Assembly: GCA_028274465.1 (NCBI GenBank)
Contig: CM051458.1
Span: forward strand, 56,967,253-57,031,252
Length of the DNA stretch: 64,000 nucleotides
Direction of reading: 5' to 3'
Source: Plantago ovata
Lineage: Eukaryota > Streptophyta > Magnoliopsida > Lamiales > Plantaginaceae
Shown here: positions 8,881 to 19,372 of the stretch, one piece after another
Layout: every line of letters begins with the position of its first letter
Numbering within the stretch: the stretch's first letter is position 1
The notes under the pieces: model-generated
Database searches by the model: none
Told to the model about the DNA's origin: nothing
The model's input: the letters and a program-made list of their open reading frames with translations, nothing else
Made by a program: the position numbers and the translations under genes

Positions 8881-10508
8881 AGGTTACTCTTTTCAAACAC
8901 ATTTAAAGGAATTATGTTTGAGTAGGATCCCGTATCTAGTGTGGCACGGACATCTTCAAGCTCACCAATCCCTACCTTAACATCGAAACTTTTAGGGAGT
9001 GGTTCAGGATCCTCTTGATCCTCATCACTTGCGTTAGAACCAAGGTCCTCCTCTTCTTCCTCAGCCTGTAGAAGTTCTTCCTTCTTGCAACACTCGCACC
9101 TAACGACCTTTTCAGTGTTGCCTTGTTCCCTACTTGCTCTTCGGTCGATCAACTCTTGCATCTTTTGATGGGCAAGCCTAGTGCTTTCTTCCAACTTATC
9201 GAGCCTCGCCCTAGTCTTCTCAGAATCTTCTTCATAACGTTTGAGAAAACTTTGTGTGTGATCGACCATCTTCTGTAAGTTCTCCATCAGTAGAGCCGAC
9301 TTCGACTTAGGTGGCTCTTTCGGAGCGGGGTTTTCGCAGTGATCATTACCATAGTTCAGCCTGCTACGGTCTTGGTTAGGTGCATAACTTTGGTTAGCCG
9401 GTGCATATCCTTGATTGTTACGGTATCCTCTTCTCCAAAATCCACCTCGAGGGTTCCTACCGTCTTGTCCGTAGCTAACTTCTTGAGTACCAAACTCCGT
9501 AGCAAAGGGTTCTTCTTCGCCTCCTCGAGCCCAGTTGCCATCATCGTATGCCAACTCCGATCTACACATATAAGCTCCATGCCCATAGTTCTTGCATATT
9601 CGGCATACTTCGTTCGAAACAGTTGTTCCGGTGGCGCTCTTGAGGACTTGCTTCAATTCGTTGGTAAAGAACTCGAATTGATCCCCATTCCCCCTGTACA
9701 TAGGGGCTTCTTGAGTTGGTGGAGCTTCAGGTCCACGTCTCCTAACCATTGCTCTTGGGTCCTTGAACTGCGAACCCTTAGCGAGCCTTTCGAAAACTGC
9801 CGAGACGGCTTCTGCAGTTTCCTCCCAAATATTGCCTCGGCATTGGAAATCCACCACTTGTTGGTTCTCGAAGGTTAGTCCATTGTAGAAGTGTTGGACT
9901 AGGTCGGAGAGTTCAAAACCATGGTGAGGGCACTTGTTCGTGAGATCTTGGAACCTCTCGAACGCGGTGTAGATGGTCTCATCACAGTCCTGCTTGAATC
10001 CAGTGATTTGCGCCTTTAGCGCGGTAGTCAGAGTGTGTGGGAAGTATTTCTCCATGAAGGCTGAAAAAACCTTTTCCCAGGTGTCTAGTGAGTCGGCTGG
10101 TAGAGAACTCAGCCATGACTTGGCCCTGTCGCTAAGTCCCATAGCAAAAACCTTCATCCTCAACTCATCCGTTGTTATGTCAGCTCCGGGTCGTGGGAGT
10201 TGGTTGACGAAATCATCGATATCGTTCAAATACCCCATCACATCTTCCCTTGATAAGCCACAGAACCTCGGAAGTTGTTGGAATGCGTGGTTCTTGATCT
10301 CTAGATCTCGGGTTGCAGGCGAAAGAACAATCGCCGGTCCCCTCATACGATCCTTGGTGGGTTGTACCCATGCCTTCAGTGGTCTAGCTTCTGCCATTCC
10401 GTCGATTTCCTTGGAAAGGAGTCGCCTTCTTTGGTGGTAGACTCTATCGATCTCAGCAATTGAATCAGCAAGCGGTATTCCTGCAGAACGTGTATGCGGC
10501 ATACACAA
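8826..10508 (-). CDS. Athila-like Gag with zinc knuckle and start of protease (NA1)
   Basis: An open frame of 560 codons that starts about 140 bp after the primer site. The capsid-like region (about residues 75-235) includes AKSWLSSLP, DTWEKVFSAFMEKYFP and CPHHGFELSDLVQHFYNGL; the CPHHG/FYNGL pattern is typical of plant Athila-type Gag. A CCHC knuckle CRICKNYGHGAYMC follows near residue 301. Next come a Gln/Asn/Gly-rich linker, a predicted coiled coil (about 405-455), a CECCKKEE cluster, an acidic stretch, and the protease motif LDTGSYSN near residue 523. The frame then runs off after the shift near 8870. NA3 carries a broken homologue; NA2 carries a different Gag. Confidence 0.8.
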   Translation of the reverse strand: MCMPHTRSAGIPLADSIAEIDRVYHQRRRLLSKEIDGMAEARPLKAWVQPTKDRMRGPAIVLSPATRDLEIKNHAFQQLPRFCGLSREDVMGYLNDIDDFVNQLPRPGADITTDELRMKVFAMGLSDRAKSWLSSLPADSLDTWEKVFSAFMEKYFPHTLTTALKAQITGFKQDCDETIYTAFERFQDLTNKCPHHGFELSDLVQHFYNGLTFENQQVVDFQCRGNIWEETAEAVSAVFERLAKGSQFKDPRAMVRRRGPEAPPTQEAPMYRGNGDQFEFFTNELKQVLKSATGTTVSNEVCRICKNYGHGAYMCRSELAYDDGNWARGGEEEPFATEFGTQEVSYGQDGRNPRGGFWRRGYRNNQGYAPANQSYAPNQDRSRLNYGNDHCENPAPKEPPKSKSALLMENLQKMVDHTQSFLKRYEEDSEKTRARLDKLEESTRLAHQKMQELIDRRASREQGNTEKVVRCECCKKEELLQAEEEEEDLGSNASDEDQEDPEPLPKSFDVKVGIGELEDVRATLDTGSYSNIIPLNVFEKSNLGNYLRKGLLCDWRMDHL

Positions 10509-10644
10509 TCTGTGACAGACTAGGAAAGGTGATTAGAAACAAACTAGGAAAGCAGAGAGAGATTAAAAAGGAAAACTAAAACTAAAAGAATTAGGAATCT
10601 AAAGCTGTAAATATAAACAAATTAAATAGAAAAAAGGAGTATAG

Positions 10645-10662
10645 TCCCCGGCAACGGCGCCA
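10645..10662 (-). other. Primer-binding site of NA1
   Basis: On the - strand TGGCGCCGTTGCCGGGGA, three bases inside the 5' LTR end. This is the primer site commonly seen in plant Athila/Tat elements, usually assigned to Asp tRNA. It fixes the element orientation as -. Confidence 0.85.
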
Positions 10663-10665
10663 ATT

Positions 10666-11940
10666 TGATGAACGGGAATTTGTCAGATTCTAATTCAGCA
10701 AATAAATTTGTTATTTAGCCAAAGGCAATCCACAACTACAATGAAAACCGTAGTGTAGTAGTAGAATGACTCGAGTGTCGTTCTCTCGGGACTATAACTA
10801 GCTTTATCTATTTAACAAGAGAATATAAAACAGCAGATAGAAAGCAATAGGGGTTTTCAAGCAGATAATGGAGATTGGTGATAGTATGGTCCTTCTTAAC
10901 ATAATGGGTCGATAATCATGCATAAATTCCTCGGTCTTGCATAGAGATCTTTGAATCAATCTTGTGTCCTGTTGCAAGTATTAAGCACTACGAAGATAAT
11001 ATGGGTCTGACTCATCAACAACTAACGTCCTAATGTGTTCCGTAATTATTCAACACTACAAAGATAATTGGTCTGATTGGTTGACAAGTGTCCAAGTGTG
11101 CATAATAATCAATACAACATACGAGAATTTTGGTTTCAACTGATCAACGAAATAAAGCAATGGCACGGAGTATAATGCGCGATATAGCCATTAGCATGAT
11201 TATCTTCCCTCGCTAAGAATTCACATACTACCACCAACGATAAATTTAGCTACTCATAATAGGCATGCAATCAATAGAAATCATAGAAGAAAACATATTG
11301 AAAGAAGAATAAAATAAGTAGATAAAAACTGTAAGATACAAAGTTACCGAAGGTTGTCAATCTCCGGATGATTGCGATCCTACGCGCTCCAATCTGCTAT
11401 GAAAAAGTATCCCCTAAGCTACGGAACTCCCAGGACAGGCCCTGGGAAGTTCCTACCTAAAACTATAGAGAGACGTGAGAAAGTAGGCTTGGAAAGATAT
11501 GATTTTCGGAGAGAAAACTCGCAACTATATATAGGCCCGAAATTCTTCTAGGGCGGTTCGTCCGAGTGCTGGGGCGGTTCACCCCCCAGTATTTCGCGGA
11601 ATTTCCGCGTTTTTCGACGCGGATTTGGATTTCTTCACCTTTTCGGACTCGGTTTCAGACTTCTAATGGCCTTCTAACCCCAGATTCGACCCCTAGACTC
11701 CAAATCCTATTCGGAAACCTTCAGATACTCCAAATATGCTTCTGGAACACCAATTCCTTGTAGACTTCAATATAATTGCCCGTAAATCTCCGAATTTCAA
11801 CCAAAACCTGTAAAATAAAATCTAAAGGGAAACGTGACACTATTCTAATAAAATGTACTAAAATATAGCTAAATTAACATAGAGGATAGCTAAAATAGGT
11901 GAAAAAGACTCGAATGAAAGTGTAAAATACACATTCATCA
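10666..11940 (-). repeat. 5' LTR of NA1
   Basis: 1275 bp. Together with 3755-5030 it defines the element. It includes a TATA box near 11524-11531 and a mutated palindrome doublet near 11550-11585. Most differences from the other LTR are C/G to T/A transitions, the pattern expected from decay of methylated cytosines. Confidence 0.92.
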
Positions 11941-11945
11941 GTCCT

Positions 11946-12886
11946 CAATTCTAAAGTTACTTGCTGAAATTCAAGAGATGAAAAAGATGAAAGTCAATTT
12001 CAAATCTTATGTGGAAGCAAGTAATACGCTGACTGAACTAAACTCTTATCTAAGAGACCCATCTCAGAAAGAAGGTTTAGGCGCAATGTATGAAGGTGAT
12101 GACGTACAAATCTTGAGAAAAGATAAATCACCTATCTCCTTTGTATGTGCTACTGATAGTGGTCAATCAGAAATCTATCAGTTTGGTCAATCTAAGGTTG
12201 CTAAAACAAGCAATCAAGTACCTATGACCATAAAGCCCGCTGTTGCTACTCAAAGTAACAAGACTTTAAAATGAAAACAGGTTGCTGAGAAGCAAACTGG
12301 AAAGAAAAAGGATGTTGTGAAGCATCCCGCCAAACAAGTTGCTGAAAAGCAAGTTGTTAAGACTAAAGGCAAGATTACTAAAAGTGATCAGAAGTCCTTT
12401 GCTGTCAAACCTAAATCAAGTAAGGTTGATGAAGCTAAAGCTCAGCATTCTCCGAAAAGTGGACTCGGTTTCAAAACCAAGCAAAGTCAACTCTTTCATG
12501 AGTATAAGCAAAGTCAGCAAAGATACTTCACAGAGATGAAGAAAATCAAGCCTAAGAATTCTGAAAAGAATCTTAATGCTAGGGCTAGAAGGAACCTTGC
12601 TAGAAAAGAACTTACTGAAATGTATGTTCAGCAAAAAGGTCAACCGAGCAAGACACCACATCAGAAAGTGGATTTGACCAGCACGAGTCAAAAGTCTTTC
12701 AGCTCAAAACCTCCTAGTTCCTCAGCAAGTAGAAAACAAGTCAAAGTTGAAAACTTAAGACTTGGGTTTCCACTGGACGAATTCTTGAACATGTTAATGG
12801 ACATCCATCATTGGATAGTTAACTTGTTTGCTCTTGATTGTGCAGACTTCAGCCACGGAGACAAACGATGCAATCTGGCACTTTGA
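11946..12886 (+). pseudogene. SIRE-A Gag-pol linker (coiled coil and basic region), with stop and frameshift
   Basis: It continues the frame broken at 3754, once one GTCCT copy is discounted. The first part is a coiled-coil-like stretch with LLAEIQEMKKMK. An in-frame TGA stands at about 12272. The same frame then runs on as a Lys/Gln/Ser-rich, strongly basic region to 12886, where the protease lies in another frame (ORF from 12828). Long Gag extensions like this are seen in Sireviruses. The stop and the shift would block a full Gag-Pol product unless suppressed. Confidence 0.65.
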
Positions 12887-15800
12887 TAGTGGTTGTGGAA
12901 AGCACATGATGGGCAACAAGAATAACCTTATAAACTATAGACGGAGGTCTAAAGGTCCAACAATAAGGTTTGCTGGTGGAGGCTCCGGTTCTACAAAAGG
13001 CTATGGTGATGTGAAGTTAGGATGCATAACCATTACTGGAGTTCTTTATGTCAAAAATCTTAAGTTTAACCTTTTCAGCATGAGTCAGTTTACTGACAAA
13101 GGATACTTCATTGAAATTAAAAGTGATGAATGTAAACTTATAGATTTCGAGACTAAAAAGGTAATAATGATTGCAAGAAGATCAGGAGGCTTGTACACCG
13201 TTGATTGGTCTTCAGCAATTGTTGAAAAATGCCTTGTCTCAGATCATGATTGCCTTGCTGAAAAAGCATGGTTATGGCATAAACGAACAAGTCATCTAAA
13301 CTTCAAGACGCTGAATAAGTTGTCTAAAAAGGCACTTGTAGTTGGATTACCTAGGGTTACTTTTAAGAAGGATGGTTTTTGCAATGCATGTCAGCAAGCA
13401 AAGCAAACCAAATCTTCTTTCAAGAACAAGGCAGTACCATCAACTACAAAACCTTTACAACTCTTGCACATGGACTTGTTTGAATCTTCTTCAACAAGCT
13501 ATGCTGGTAAGAAGTATGGTCTAGTCGTGGTAGATGACTATTCAAGATTCACTTGGCTAGTATTCATCAAGCACAAATCTGAAACCAAGACTGAAATACC
13601 TAACTTGCTGAATAACCTTGAAGTCATGAAAAATGACAAGGTAAAAGTCATAAGGACAGACCATGGTATTGAGTTTGTAAACCAGTACATAACTGATTAT
13701 TGTACCTCAAAAGGTATACAACATCAGTTATCCTCAGTAAGAACACCTCAACAAAACGGTGTTGCTGAATGGAAGAATCGTACCCTAAAAGAAGCCGCAA
13801 GAACAATGCTTGCTGACACTGAAATAAGTGAGGCTTATTGGGTTGAAGCGATTAATACCGCCTGTTATACTCAAAACAGATGTTTGATTACTAAGGAATA
13901 CAACAAAACTCCTTATGAATTGTTTGTTGGAAGACCTCCTAACATCACTCATCTAAGAGTATTTGGTTGCAAGTGTTTCGTTCTTAACAATGGTAGAGAA
14001 TACCTAAGAACATTTCAACCAAAGGCAGACGAAGCGATATTTCTCGGCTACTCCTTGCATAGTAAAGCTTATAGAGTTTACAACAAAAAGGCACAAAAGA
14101 TCGAAGAATCAGTGCTTGTTGTATTCTTCGAAAAGTCACAAGGAGTGCTTGCTGATGAACTACCTCAATCGAGCAATGCTGAACAAGCAGTTGCTGATGA
14201 ACAAAACTCAGCAGAGACACAAATTCCCAGTAGTACTGAACAAGTACACACTGATGAGTCACATGCTGATGAGCAAACATATCCTGATCCAACAAACAGA
14301 AAACCTGTTAATAAATGGATTAGAAATCATCCCTCTACGGATATGATTGGCGACATTAATAAACGCCAAGTAACTAGATCCAAAGCTACTCATGGACTTG
14401 CTGAAGAAGCAACTGTCGTAGAAGTAGAATCATTGTTCTCTTGCTTTGTGTCAGAAATTGAACCTAAAACCATAGAAGAAGCTTTGAATCATTCTGAATG
14501 GATAAAGGCAATGCAAGAAGAACTGGATCAATTCGAAAGAAACAAAGTCTGGAAACTTGTGCCACTTGCTGAAGACAAGAAAGCTATTGGTACAAAGTGG
14601 GTGTTCAGAAACAAGCTGAGCGAGTCTGGTGAAGTAACAAGAAATAAAGCACGTTTAGTTGCTCAAGGTTACTGTCAGACTAAAGGATTGGACTATGATG
14701 AGTCTTATGCACCAGTTGCAAGATTGGATGCAATTAGGCTTTTCTTGGCCTTTGCTGCTCACAATGACTTCATTGTTTACCAAATGGATGTTAAAAGTGC
14801 ATTCTTAAATGGTGAACTTGCTGAAGAAGTCTACCTAGAACAACCCTCTGGCTTTGAACTTCCCTCAGAAATCAAGATGGTAGACAAGCTTCAGAAAGCT
14901 GTATATGGTCTTAAGCAAGCACCAAGAGCATGGTATGATACCTTGGCTAAGTTCTTGCTGGAAAATGGTTTCAAGAAAGGTGAAGTTGACAAAACCTTAT
15001 TTACCATGAACCATGATGGTAAAATACTCTTAGTTCAAATTTATGTGGATGACATAATTTTTGGATCTAAGGACAAGCAACTTTGTGATGATTTTGCCAA
15101 ACTCATGACAAATAAGTTTGAAATGAGTATGATGGGAAAATTGAATTACTTCCTAGGATTGCAAGTCAAGCAACTCAAAGATGGAATATTCATAAATCAA
15201 ACAAAGTATGCGAAAGAAATGCTCATAAAGTTTAGGATCAAAGAGGATGAGAAACCTGAAAAGATCCCTATGAGTGTTGGTACCAAATTGGGCTATACTA
15301 AAGAGGACAAAAGTGTTGAAGAACACAAGTATAGGAAGCTCATGGGTTCCTTGTTGTATTTAACAGCAAGTAGACCTGACATTCAGTATGCTGTTTGTGT
15401 GTGTGCAAGATTCCAATCTGATCCAAGAGAATCACACTACAAAAAGGCAATCAAGATACTGAAATATGTTAAAGGTACAGTCAATGTTGGATTATGGTAT
15501 CCTAAAGATTCTGGACTTGAATTGGTTGGTTATTCTGATGTTGATCATGGAGGATCAACTCTTGATAGAAAAAGTACCTCTGGAACTTGTCAGTTTTTGG
15601 GTACTAGATTAATATCATGGTTCAGCAAGAAGCAAACCTGTGTTGCCAATTCATCTACTGAATCTGAATACATTGCAGCTGGTTGTTGCACAGCTCAAAT
15701 CCTATGGATTCAGCAACAATTAAGAGATTATGGTATTTCTGCAAAGAAAACACCAATCTTTTGTGATAATACAAGTGCTATTGCAATCACGCAAAATCCT

Positions 15801-15992
15801 AAGTTTCATTCTAGGACTAAGCACATTGATATTAGACATCATTTCATTAGATATCATGTTGAAAAAGGTGACATTGAGGTTGTAAAAGTAGGCACTGATG
15901 ATCAGCTTGCTGACATCTTTACCAAGCCCCTACCGGATAATAGGTTCGCAATGCTAAGGTATAACCTTGGATTGATTGAACTACCTCAATAA
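12828..15992 (+). CDS. pol: SIRE-A Pol: protease, integrase, reverse transcriptase, RNase H
   Basis: An open frame of 1054 codons in Ty1/copia order. The protease motif FDSGCGKHM is near residue 20. The integrase zinc-binding H/H/C/C lies at about 148-190. The catalytic D,D35E set is complete: HMDLF near 215, RTDHG near 278 and VAEW near 314. The RT begins near 555, with [11 protein letters not shown] and the catalytic YVDDIIF near 739. RNase H (about 900-1010) shows YSDVD, STESEY, FCDN and the closing [11 protein letters not shown]. All catalytic residues appear present, so this is the least damaged pol in the window. The listed start may not be the real one, since protease is normally made as part of Gag-Pol. 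Confidence 0.9.
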   Translation: MLLIVQTSATETNDAIWHFDSGCGKHMMGNKNNLINYRRRSKGPTIRFAGGGSGSTKGYGDVKLGCITITGVLYVKNLKFNLFSMSQFTDKGYFIEIKSDECKLIDFETKKVIMIARRSGGLYTVDWSSAIVEKCLVSDHDCLAEKAWLWHKRTSHLNFKTLNKLSKKALVVGLPRVTFKKDGFCNACQQAKQTKSSFKNKAVPSTTKPLQLLHMDLFESSSTSYAGKKYGLVVVDDYSRFTWLVFIKHKSETKTEIPNLLNNLEVMKNDKVKVIRTDHGIEFVNQYITDYCTSKGIQHQLSSVRTPQQNGVAEWKNRTLKEAARTMLADTEISEAYWVEAINTACYTQNRCLITKEYNKTPYELFVGRPPNITHLRVFGCKCFVLNNGREYLRTFQPKADEAIFLGYSLHSKAYRVYNKKAQKIEESVLVVFFEKSQGVLADELPQSSNAEQAVADEQNSAETQIPSSTEQVHTDESHADEQTYPDPTNRKPVNKWIRNHPSTDMIGDINKRQVTRSKATHGLAEEATVVEVESLFSCFVSEIEPKTIEEALNHSEWIKAMQEELDQFERNKVWKLVPLAEDKKAIGTKWVFRNKLSESGEVTRNKARLVAQGYCQTKGLDYDESYAPVARLDAIRLFLAFAAHNDFIVYQMDVKSAFLNGELAEEVYLEQPSGFELPSEIKMVDKLQKAVYGLKQAPRAWYDTLAKFLLENGFKKGEVDKTLFTMNHDGKILLVQIYVDDIIFGSKDKQLCDDFAKLMTNKFEMSMMGKLNYFLGLQVKQLKDGIFINQTKYAKEMLIKFRIKEDEKPEKIPMSVGTKLGYTKEDKSVEEHKYRKLMGSLLYLTASRPDIQYAVCVCARFQSDPRESHYKKAIKILKYVKGTVNVGLWYPKDSGLELVGYSDVDHGGSTLDRKSTSGTCQFLGTRLISWFSKKQTCVANSSTESEYIAAGCCTAQILWIQQQLRDYGISAKKTPIFCDNTSAIAITQNPKFHSRTKHIDIRHHFIRYHVEKGDIEVVKVGTDDQLADIFTKPLPDNRFAMLRYNLGLIELPQ

Positions 15993-16004
15993 AGGATACA
16001 CTTG

Positions 16005-16375
16005 GCAGAATGCTGAAACAGGTATTCAGCAAGCCAAAGTATTCCTGTTTAAAAGACCCAGTCACTGATTTCTTCTAAGAAATGATAGGTCACTACATGT
16101 TCGCTGAAACAGGCATTCAGCAAGTAATTCCTTCAAAACGGGTATTTGTTAGGAAACTTGATCACTTGCTGAGACAGGCACTCAGTAAGAGAAAGAGCTT
16201 AAGGATTGCTGAGACGGGCACTCAGACAATCAAAAGATACTGAAACAAGTATTCAAGTATCTAAGAAATTTTCTGAGACGGAAACTCAGAAAAAGAGCAA
16301 AGCTCATCTCTCAGATTTTACAAAGGATATCTCAAGTACAAAAGAATTTACTGATACAGGAAATCAGAAATATCT
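16005..16375 (+). repeat. Diverged short palindromic repeats after SIRE-A pol
   Basis: At least seven copies of a word close to CTGARACRGGYAYTCAG (R = A/G, Y = C/T), many followed by CAAG, lie between the pol stop and the third ORF. The ends CTGA and TCAG are inverted, so each copy could form a small stem. Spacing is irregular (about 30-80 bp). There are no uniform spacers, so this is not a CRISPR-like array. Confidence 0.6.
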
Positions 16376-16757
16376 TTTAAACTTAAGAAAATATGAGATA
16401 TCTAAGTAAGGGGGAACTTTCAGCAAGTATCTAGAGTGATAATTCAAACTCGCTGAAAAGATTCTTGTTTATTTCAGCAAGCAATATATCCTTTAAAACT
16501 CGATAAAATCAATTTGTGACGTTAATCGGGCACAGATAAACTCGCAATAATCATGACATGAAATTCAATCGTGGCCATTGATTAAAAGGAGTTACTTATC
16601 TAACGGCTAACAAAACAAAGAGAGAGAGAGTGCTCTGACGGTTTTAGTTAGTGGGCCACTACGCATTCAATGCAAAGGCTCCACTAACTCTAGTGTTTCT
16701 CTGTTTTACCCTTGCTGAGAGCTCAAATCGATTGAGTTTCTCACACACCAGAGACAC

Positions 16758-16765
16758 TATATAAA
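16758..16765 (+). promoter_or_regulatory. Possible internal TATA box for the SIRE-A third ORF
   Basis: TATATAAA in CACTATATAAAGAAGG, about 143 bp upstream of the ATG at 16901. A pyrimidine-rich leader (CATTTCCTTTCTCTGC) follows. It would allow a separate mRNA for the third ORF. A second TATATAAAAG at about 16890 is too close to the ATG to serve. Confidence 0.45.
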
Positions 16766-16900
16766 GAAGGAGTTAGAGAAATGACAAAATTCTTTAACTC
16801 ACATTTCCTTTCTCTGCAAATTTTAGCCTGAATCTAATGTACCTCCGGTCAAAAAGCAAACTATCTCTTTTCGTACACATTTTCTTGCTATATAAAAGAA

Positions 16901-17989
16901 ATGGCTCCCAAGAGACAGTCTTCTAAGTCCTCAAAGTCATCAAAGGTTGACAGTGCTGAAACACGCACTGCTCCGGTGACTACTCCGGCTACAACCACAA
17001 CGAAAGTTGTGTTGAAAAACGACCGCATTTTTGAAAAACCTATGCCTCCGTCATATCTTGACACTGCAAAGTGTGAGATGTTGATGCAATGGGGAGGTTT
17101 TGCAAAAGAAAAGTACATTAGGTACTTTTATGAACAAGAACTCGATGACGAAAATGAAGAGGCGCTTGAGCTTATCAAACAGCAAGGCCTCATGAACTTT
17201 ATCTCTGCTCGCACTAAGCAAGTAAGCATGATTGATACAATGGAATTCTACAACAATGCAGAAATCCAGTCCCTTACAGATAGTAAAGAAGTCACTGAAA
17301 AAGTGATCCTTACTTATGTTCAGAACACGCAAATCGTCCTGAAATGGACTGATTTAGCGGAGATATTTCAGATTCCAACCACTGGAACTGAAGATGACGT
17401 CACTGCCACTGACGAAGAAATTGAAGCTTTCTACAGTGACGTCACAAATGAGAAAATGAAGAAAGGCGAGATTTCTCCCGTGACTTGGACAAAGCACGTT
17501 AAGAGAAAGCATCTCTGCCATTCACTTGGTCTAGTAGCTCTGCTACTAATAAAAGTTCTTGACTCCCAACTTGGAGGAATTGACCAAGTAGGCCTGAGAA
17601 GATGGCCATTGCTGATGCATATCCATGAAAATAAAACGGAACTTAACTGGGCTAAGTACATTTTCAACATGCTTGTTGACTGTGTTACTAAGTTTAAGGT
17701 AAAGGTAGAAGACAACAAGGTCTCACCTTCCTTTCCAGTTATGTATGGAATCAAGATATGCTACATCCTTGAACATTTCAGGATTCAGCTAAGAAACCCA
17801 TTGCCAATCAAAAAGTCTGTATGCAATGTGGGAAGATCATTCTACAAGCAGATTGTACCTAAGATTGCTGGAAAGAAAACTAAGAAGACAACAACTGCAA
17901 ATGTTGTCAGCACAAGCCAGCAAGAAAGGTATACAACAGCAAGAAAGGTATACAACGCCTGGAAAAGTTACCACCAAAGCTGTCACTAA
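16901..17989 (+). pseudogene. SIRE-A third ORF (envelope-like position), N-terminal part only
   Basis: A 362-codon frame between pol and the 3' LTR, where Sireviruses carry an additional, sometimes called envelope-like, ORF. It begins MAPKRQSSKSSKSSK with a good start context (AAAATGGC). A Ser/Lys/Thr-rich head is followed by a mostly helical region (about 50-320). I see no signal peptide and no clear membrane segment. The frame ends in a Lys/Thr-rich tail disrupted by a short duplication (about 17925-17950), and the neighbouring DNA is a foreign LTR fragment. SIRE-B carries what seems to be the C-terminal part of the same ORF (45313-49386). Function unknown. Confidence 0.55.
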
Positions 17990-18020
17990 TCGGTGGAAAG
18001 CAAAGAAAACCTCTCCGTAG

Positions 18021-18667
18021 ATGATTACAAAGGATGAATTCCAATCAAAATCTTGAATCCCAAGCTAAAATACCATGTAATCTGAGTTTTCTCTGAGTTT
18101 TGGGGCTTAAGAGCTCTCCAAAACGAAGCTACAGTTCAAAAGATATTCAAAAAATGACTGAAGATCAGATCTAAGAAGGAAAATCCGAAAACGTAACCGC
18201 TGCCAAGCGGACCGCTTGGAGCAGCCAAGCAGAGCGCTTGGCAAGCGAAGCGCTTTGGCACTCCAAGCGCTTCGCTTGGCTTCTGTGCCAAAGCTCCTGG
18301 AAAATGAAGCGGAGCGCTTCACTATTCCAGGCGCTTAGCTTGGCTCCTGGGCAGATTTTTGTCTTCAAACTCAATCTTTTTGCCCTCGCATGGCCCTCGG
18401 GTGCCTTGGACTCATCCTTCTCGATGCTTATTGATGCTCAAACACTTACGAACAAGCCACAGAGATTGGGAAACTTCAACGGGGCCATCTTTTCCATCAA
18501 AAAGACTCGTTTTTAGCTCCAAAAACGTCGTTTCGTACCTAAGTGCCTGAAAATGCAGAAAACACAAAACGTGACACTATTCTACAAAACTAACCAAAAA
18601 ACAAGGCTAGAAGATAGCAAAAGAAGGTAAAAAGGACAAGATGAACGCGTCAAAAATACGTTCATCA
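18021..18667 (-). repeat. Fragment of a related but distinct LTR
   Basis: Its right end TTCATCA and the words AAACGTGACACTATTCTA and GATAGCAAAA parallel the starts (- strand) of the NA1-NA3 LTRs; the rest is diverged. The left edge is not sharp and no target duplication is seen, so it is a truncated copy. It carries its own palindromes (18203-18219 and 18263-18279, then 18306-18345). It replaces the end of the third ORF region and most of the 3' LTR of SIRE-A. Confidence 0.6.
18203..18279. repeat. CCAAGCG-N3-CGCTTGG palindromes in the LTR fragment
   Basis: Perfect seven-base arms around GAC at 18203-18219 and around CTT at 18263-18279, with imperfect copies between and after them (GAAGCG-GAG-CGCTTC near 18307). 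Same design as the GGGGCG-N3-CGCCCC motif of NA1-NA3: inverted arms ending in CG around three free bases. Arm sequence differs. Confidence 0.7.
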
Positions 18668-18712
18668 ACCCCCCCCCCTCTAGTCTTTTCTTGTTGTTTA
18701 AAGGGACCAACA
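18668..18712 (+). repeat. Remnant of the SIRE-A 3' LTR
   Basis: The last 45 bp match the end of the 5' LTR (2056-2100), from the C-run through CTCTAGTC to GGGACCAACA. They are followed by the CTTTA target duplication, so the outer boundary is original. The rest of the LTR is gone. Confidence 0.85.
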
Positions 18713-19372
18713 CTTTATTTGATCCTGGGGCTACACATTCATTTATTGCTAGATCGTTTGCTGAAATCCTGAAGTTTAACTTGGATAATCTCCCTAGCAT
18801 AATAGAAATATGCACGCCTATGGGAGTTAGTGCCTTGTCAACCAAGTATGTTAAGGACTGTGAAGTTTCAATTTCCGGTAGAATTTTTCCTGCCGACTTG
18901 ATTCTTCTACCCATAACAGGGTATGAAGTCATCCTTAGTATGGATTGGTTAGCAAAGCACTATGCTTGCCTAGATTGTCGATCCAAAACCTTAACATTGG
19001 GTGAACCAGGAGGAGAACAAGTTTTATTGGAAAGCAAGCGGAGATCAACGAAGAAATTGATTTTGTCTGCAAGTGAAGCCAAGAACCTTTATTTAAAAGG
19101 AAACCAGTGCTTCTTAGCTTATCTAATCAATAAGCCTAGGACTCAAGAAACGATTCGTGAAGTTAGGGTTGTTAAGGAATTCAAGGATGTCTTCCATGAA
19201 GCTCTGGATTCTTTACCCCTTCAACGAGAGGTGGAGTTCGCCATTGAGTTAGTTCCGGGAACTGCACCAATATCTAAGGCACCATATAGAATGGCTCCCA
19301 CGGAACTCAAAGAGCTGAAAACCCAGCTCCAAGATTTGATTGATCATGGTTTTATAAGACCCAATACGTCAC
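18713..19372 (+). pseudogene. Tekay-type protease and start of RT (middle piece)
   Basis: It continues the frame of 1-492. The aspartic protease has DPGATHSF (the usual plant gypsy motif), then the ILPITGYEVILSMDWL-type region (LPITGYEVIL and SMDWLAKHYA). The linker leads to the RT N-terminus with PYRMAPTELKELKTQLQDL and GFIRP. At 19373 the Tat-type element interrupts, and the RT resumes at 29859 after the duplicated GTCAC. Confidence 0.88.

Larger units (their letters stand above)
3755..11940 (-). mobile_element. NA1: non-autonomous LTR element with Athila-like Gag and protease only
   Basis: Boundaries are TGATGAAC at 3755 and ATTCATCA at 11940, with the target duplication GTCCT at 3750-3754 and 11941-11945. 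The two LTRs (about 1275 bp each) differ at about ten positions by eye, so insertion is recent. On the - strand the order is 5' LTR, primer site, Gag, protease, then 3.4 kb without recognisable RT, RNase H or integrase, polypurine tract, 3' LTR. It is therefore of the TR-GAG type (LTR element with Gag but no polymerase) and must be moved by a partner. It sits inside SIRE-A, between Gag and pol. Confidence 0.9.
493..18712 (+). mobile_element. SIRE-A: Sirevirus-like Ty1/copia element
   Basis: The element runs from TGTTAGGAAAC at 493 to GGGACCAACA at 18712 and is flanked by the 5-bp target duplication CTTTA (488-492 and 18713-18717). It has a 1608-bp 5' LTR, a Met-tRNA-like primer site, gag, a long pol ORF in copia order (PR-IN-RT-RH) and a third ORF after pol, which is the layout of plant Sireviruses. 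NA1 interrupts the gag/pol linker. Only the last 45 bp of the 3' LTR remain. The gag part has a frameshift and stops, whereas the main pol ORF is open. Confidence 0.9.

Noticed and set aside
16005..16375. A CRISPR-like array
   Set aside because: Repeats are diverged and irregularly spaced, there are no uniform unique spacers, and the setting is a plant retrotransposon.
16901..17989. A true envelope glycoprotein in SIRE-A
   Set aside because: No signal peptide or convincing membrane segment is visible; only the position recalls an envelope gene.
18107..18374. Ala/Ser/Arg-rich repeat proteins at the palindromes
   Set aside because: The apparent repeat comes from the CCAAGCG/CGCTTGG DNA palindromes; frames are open on both strands for that reason.
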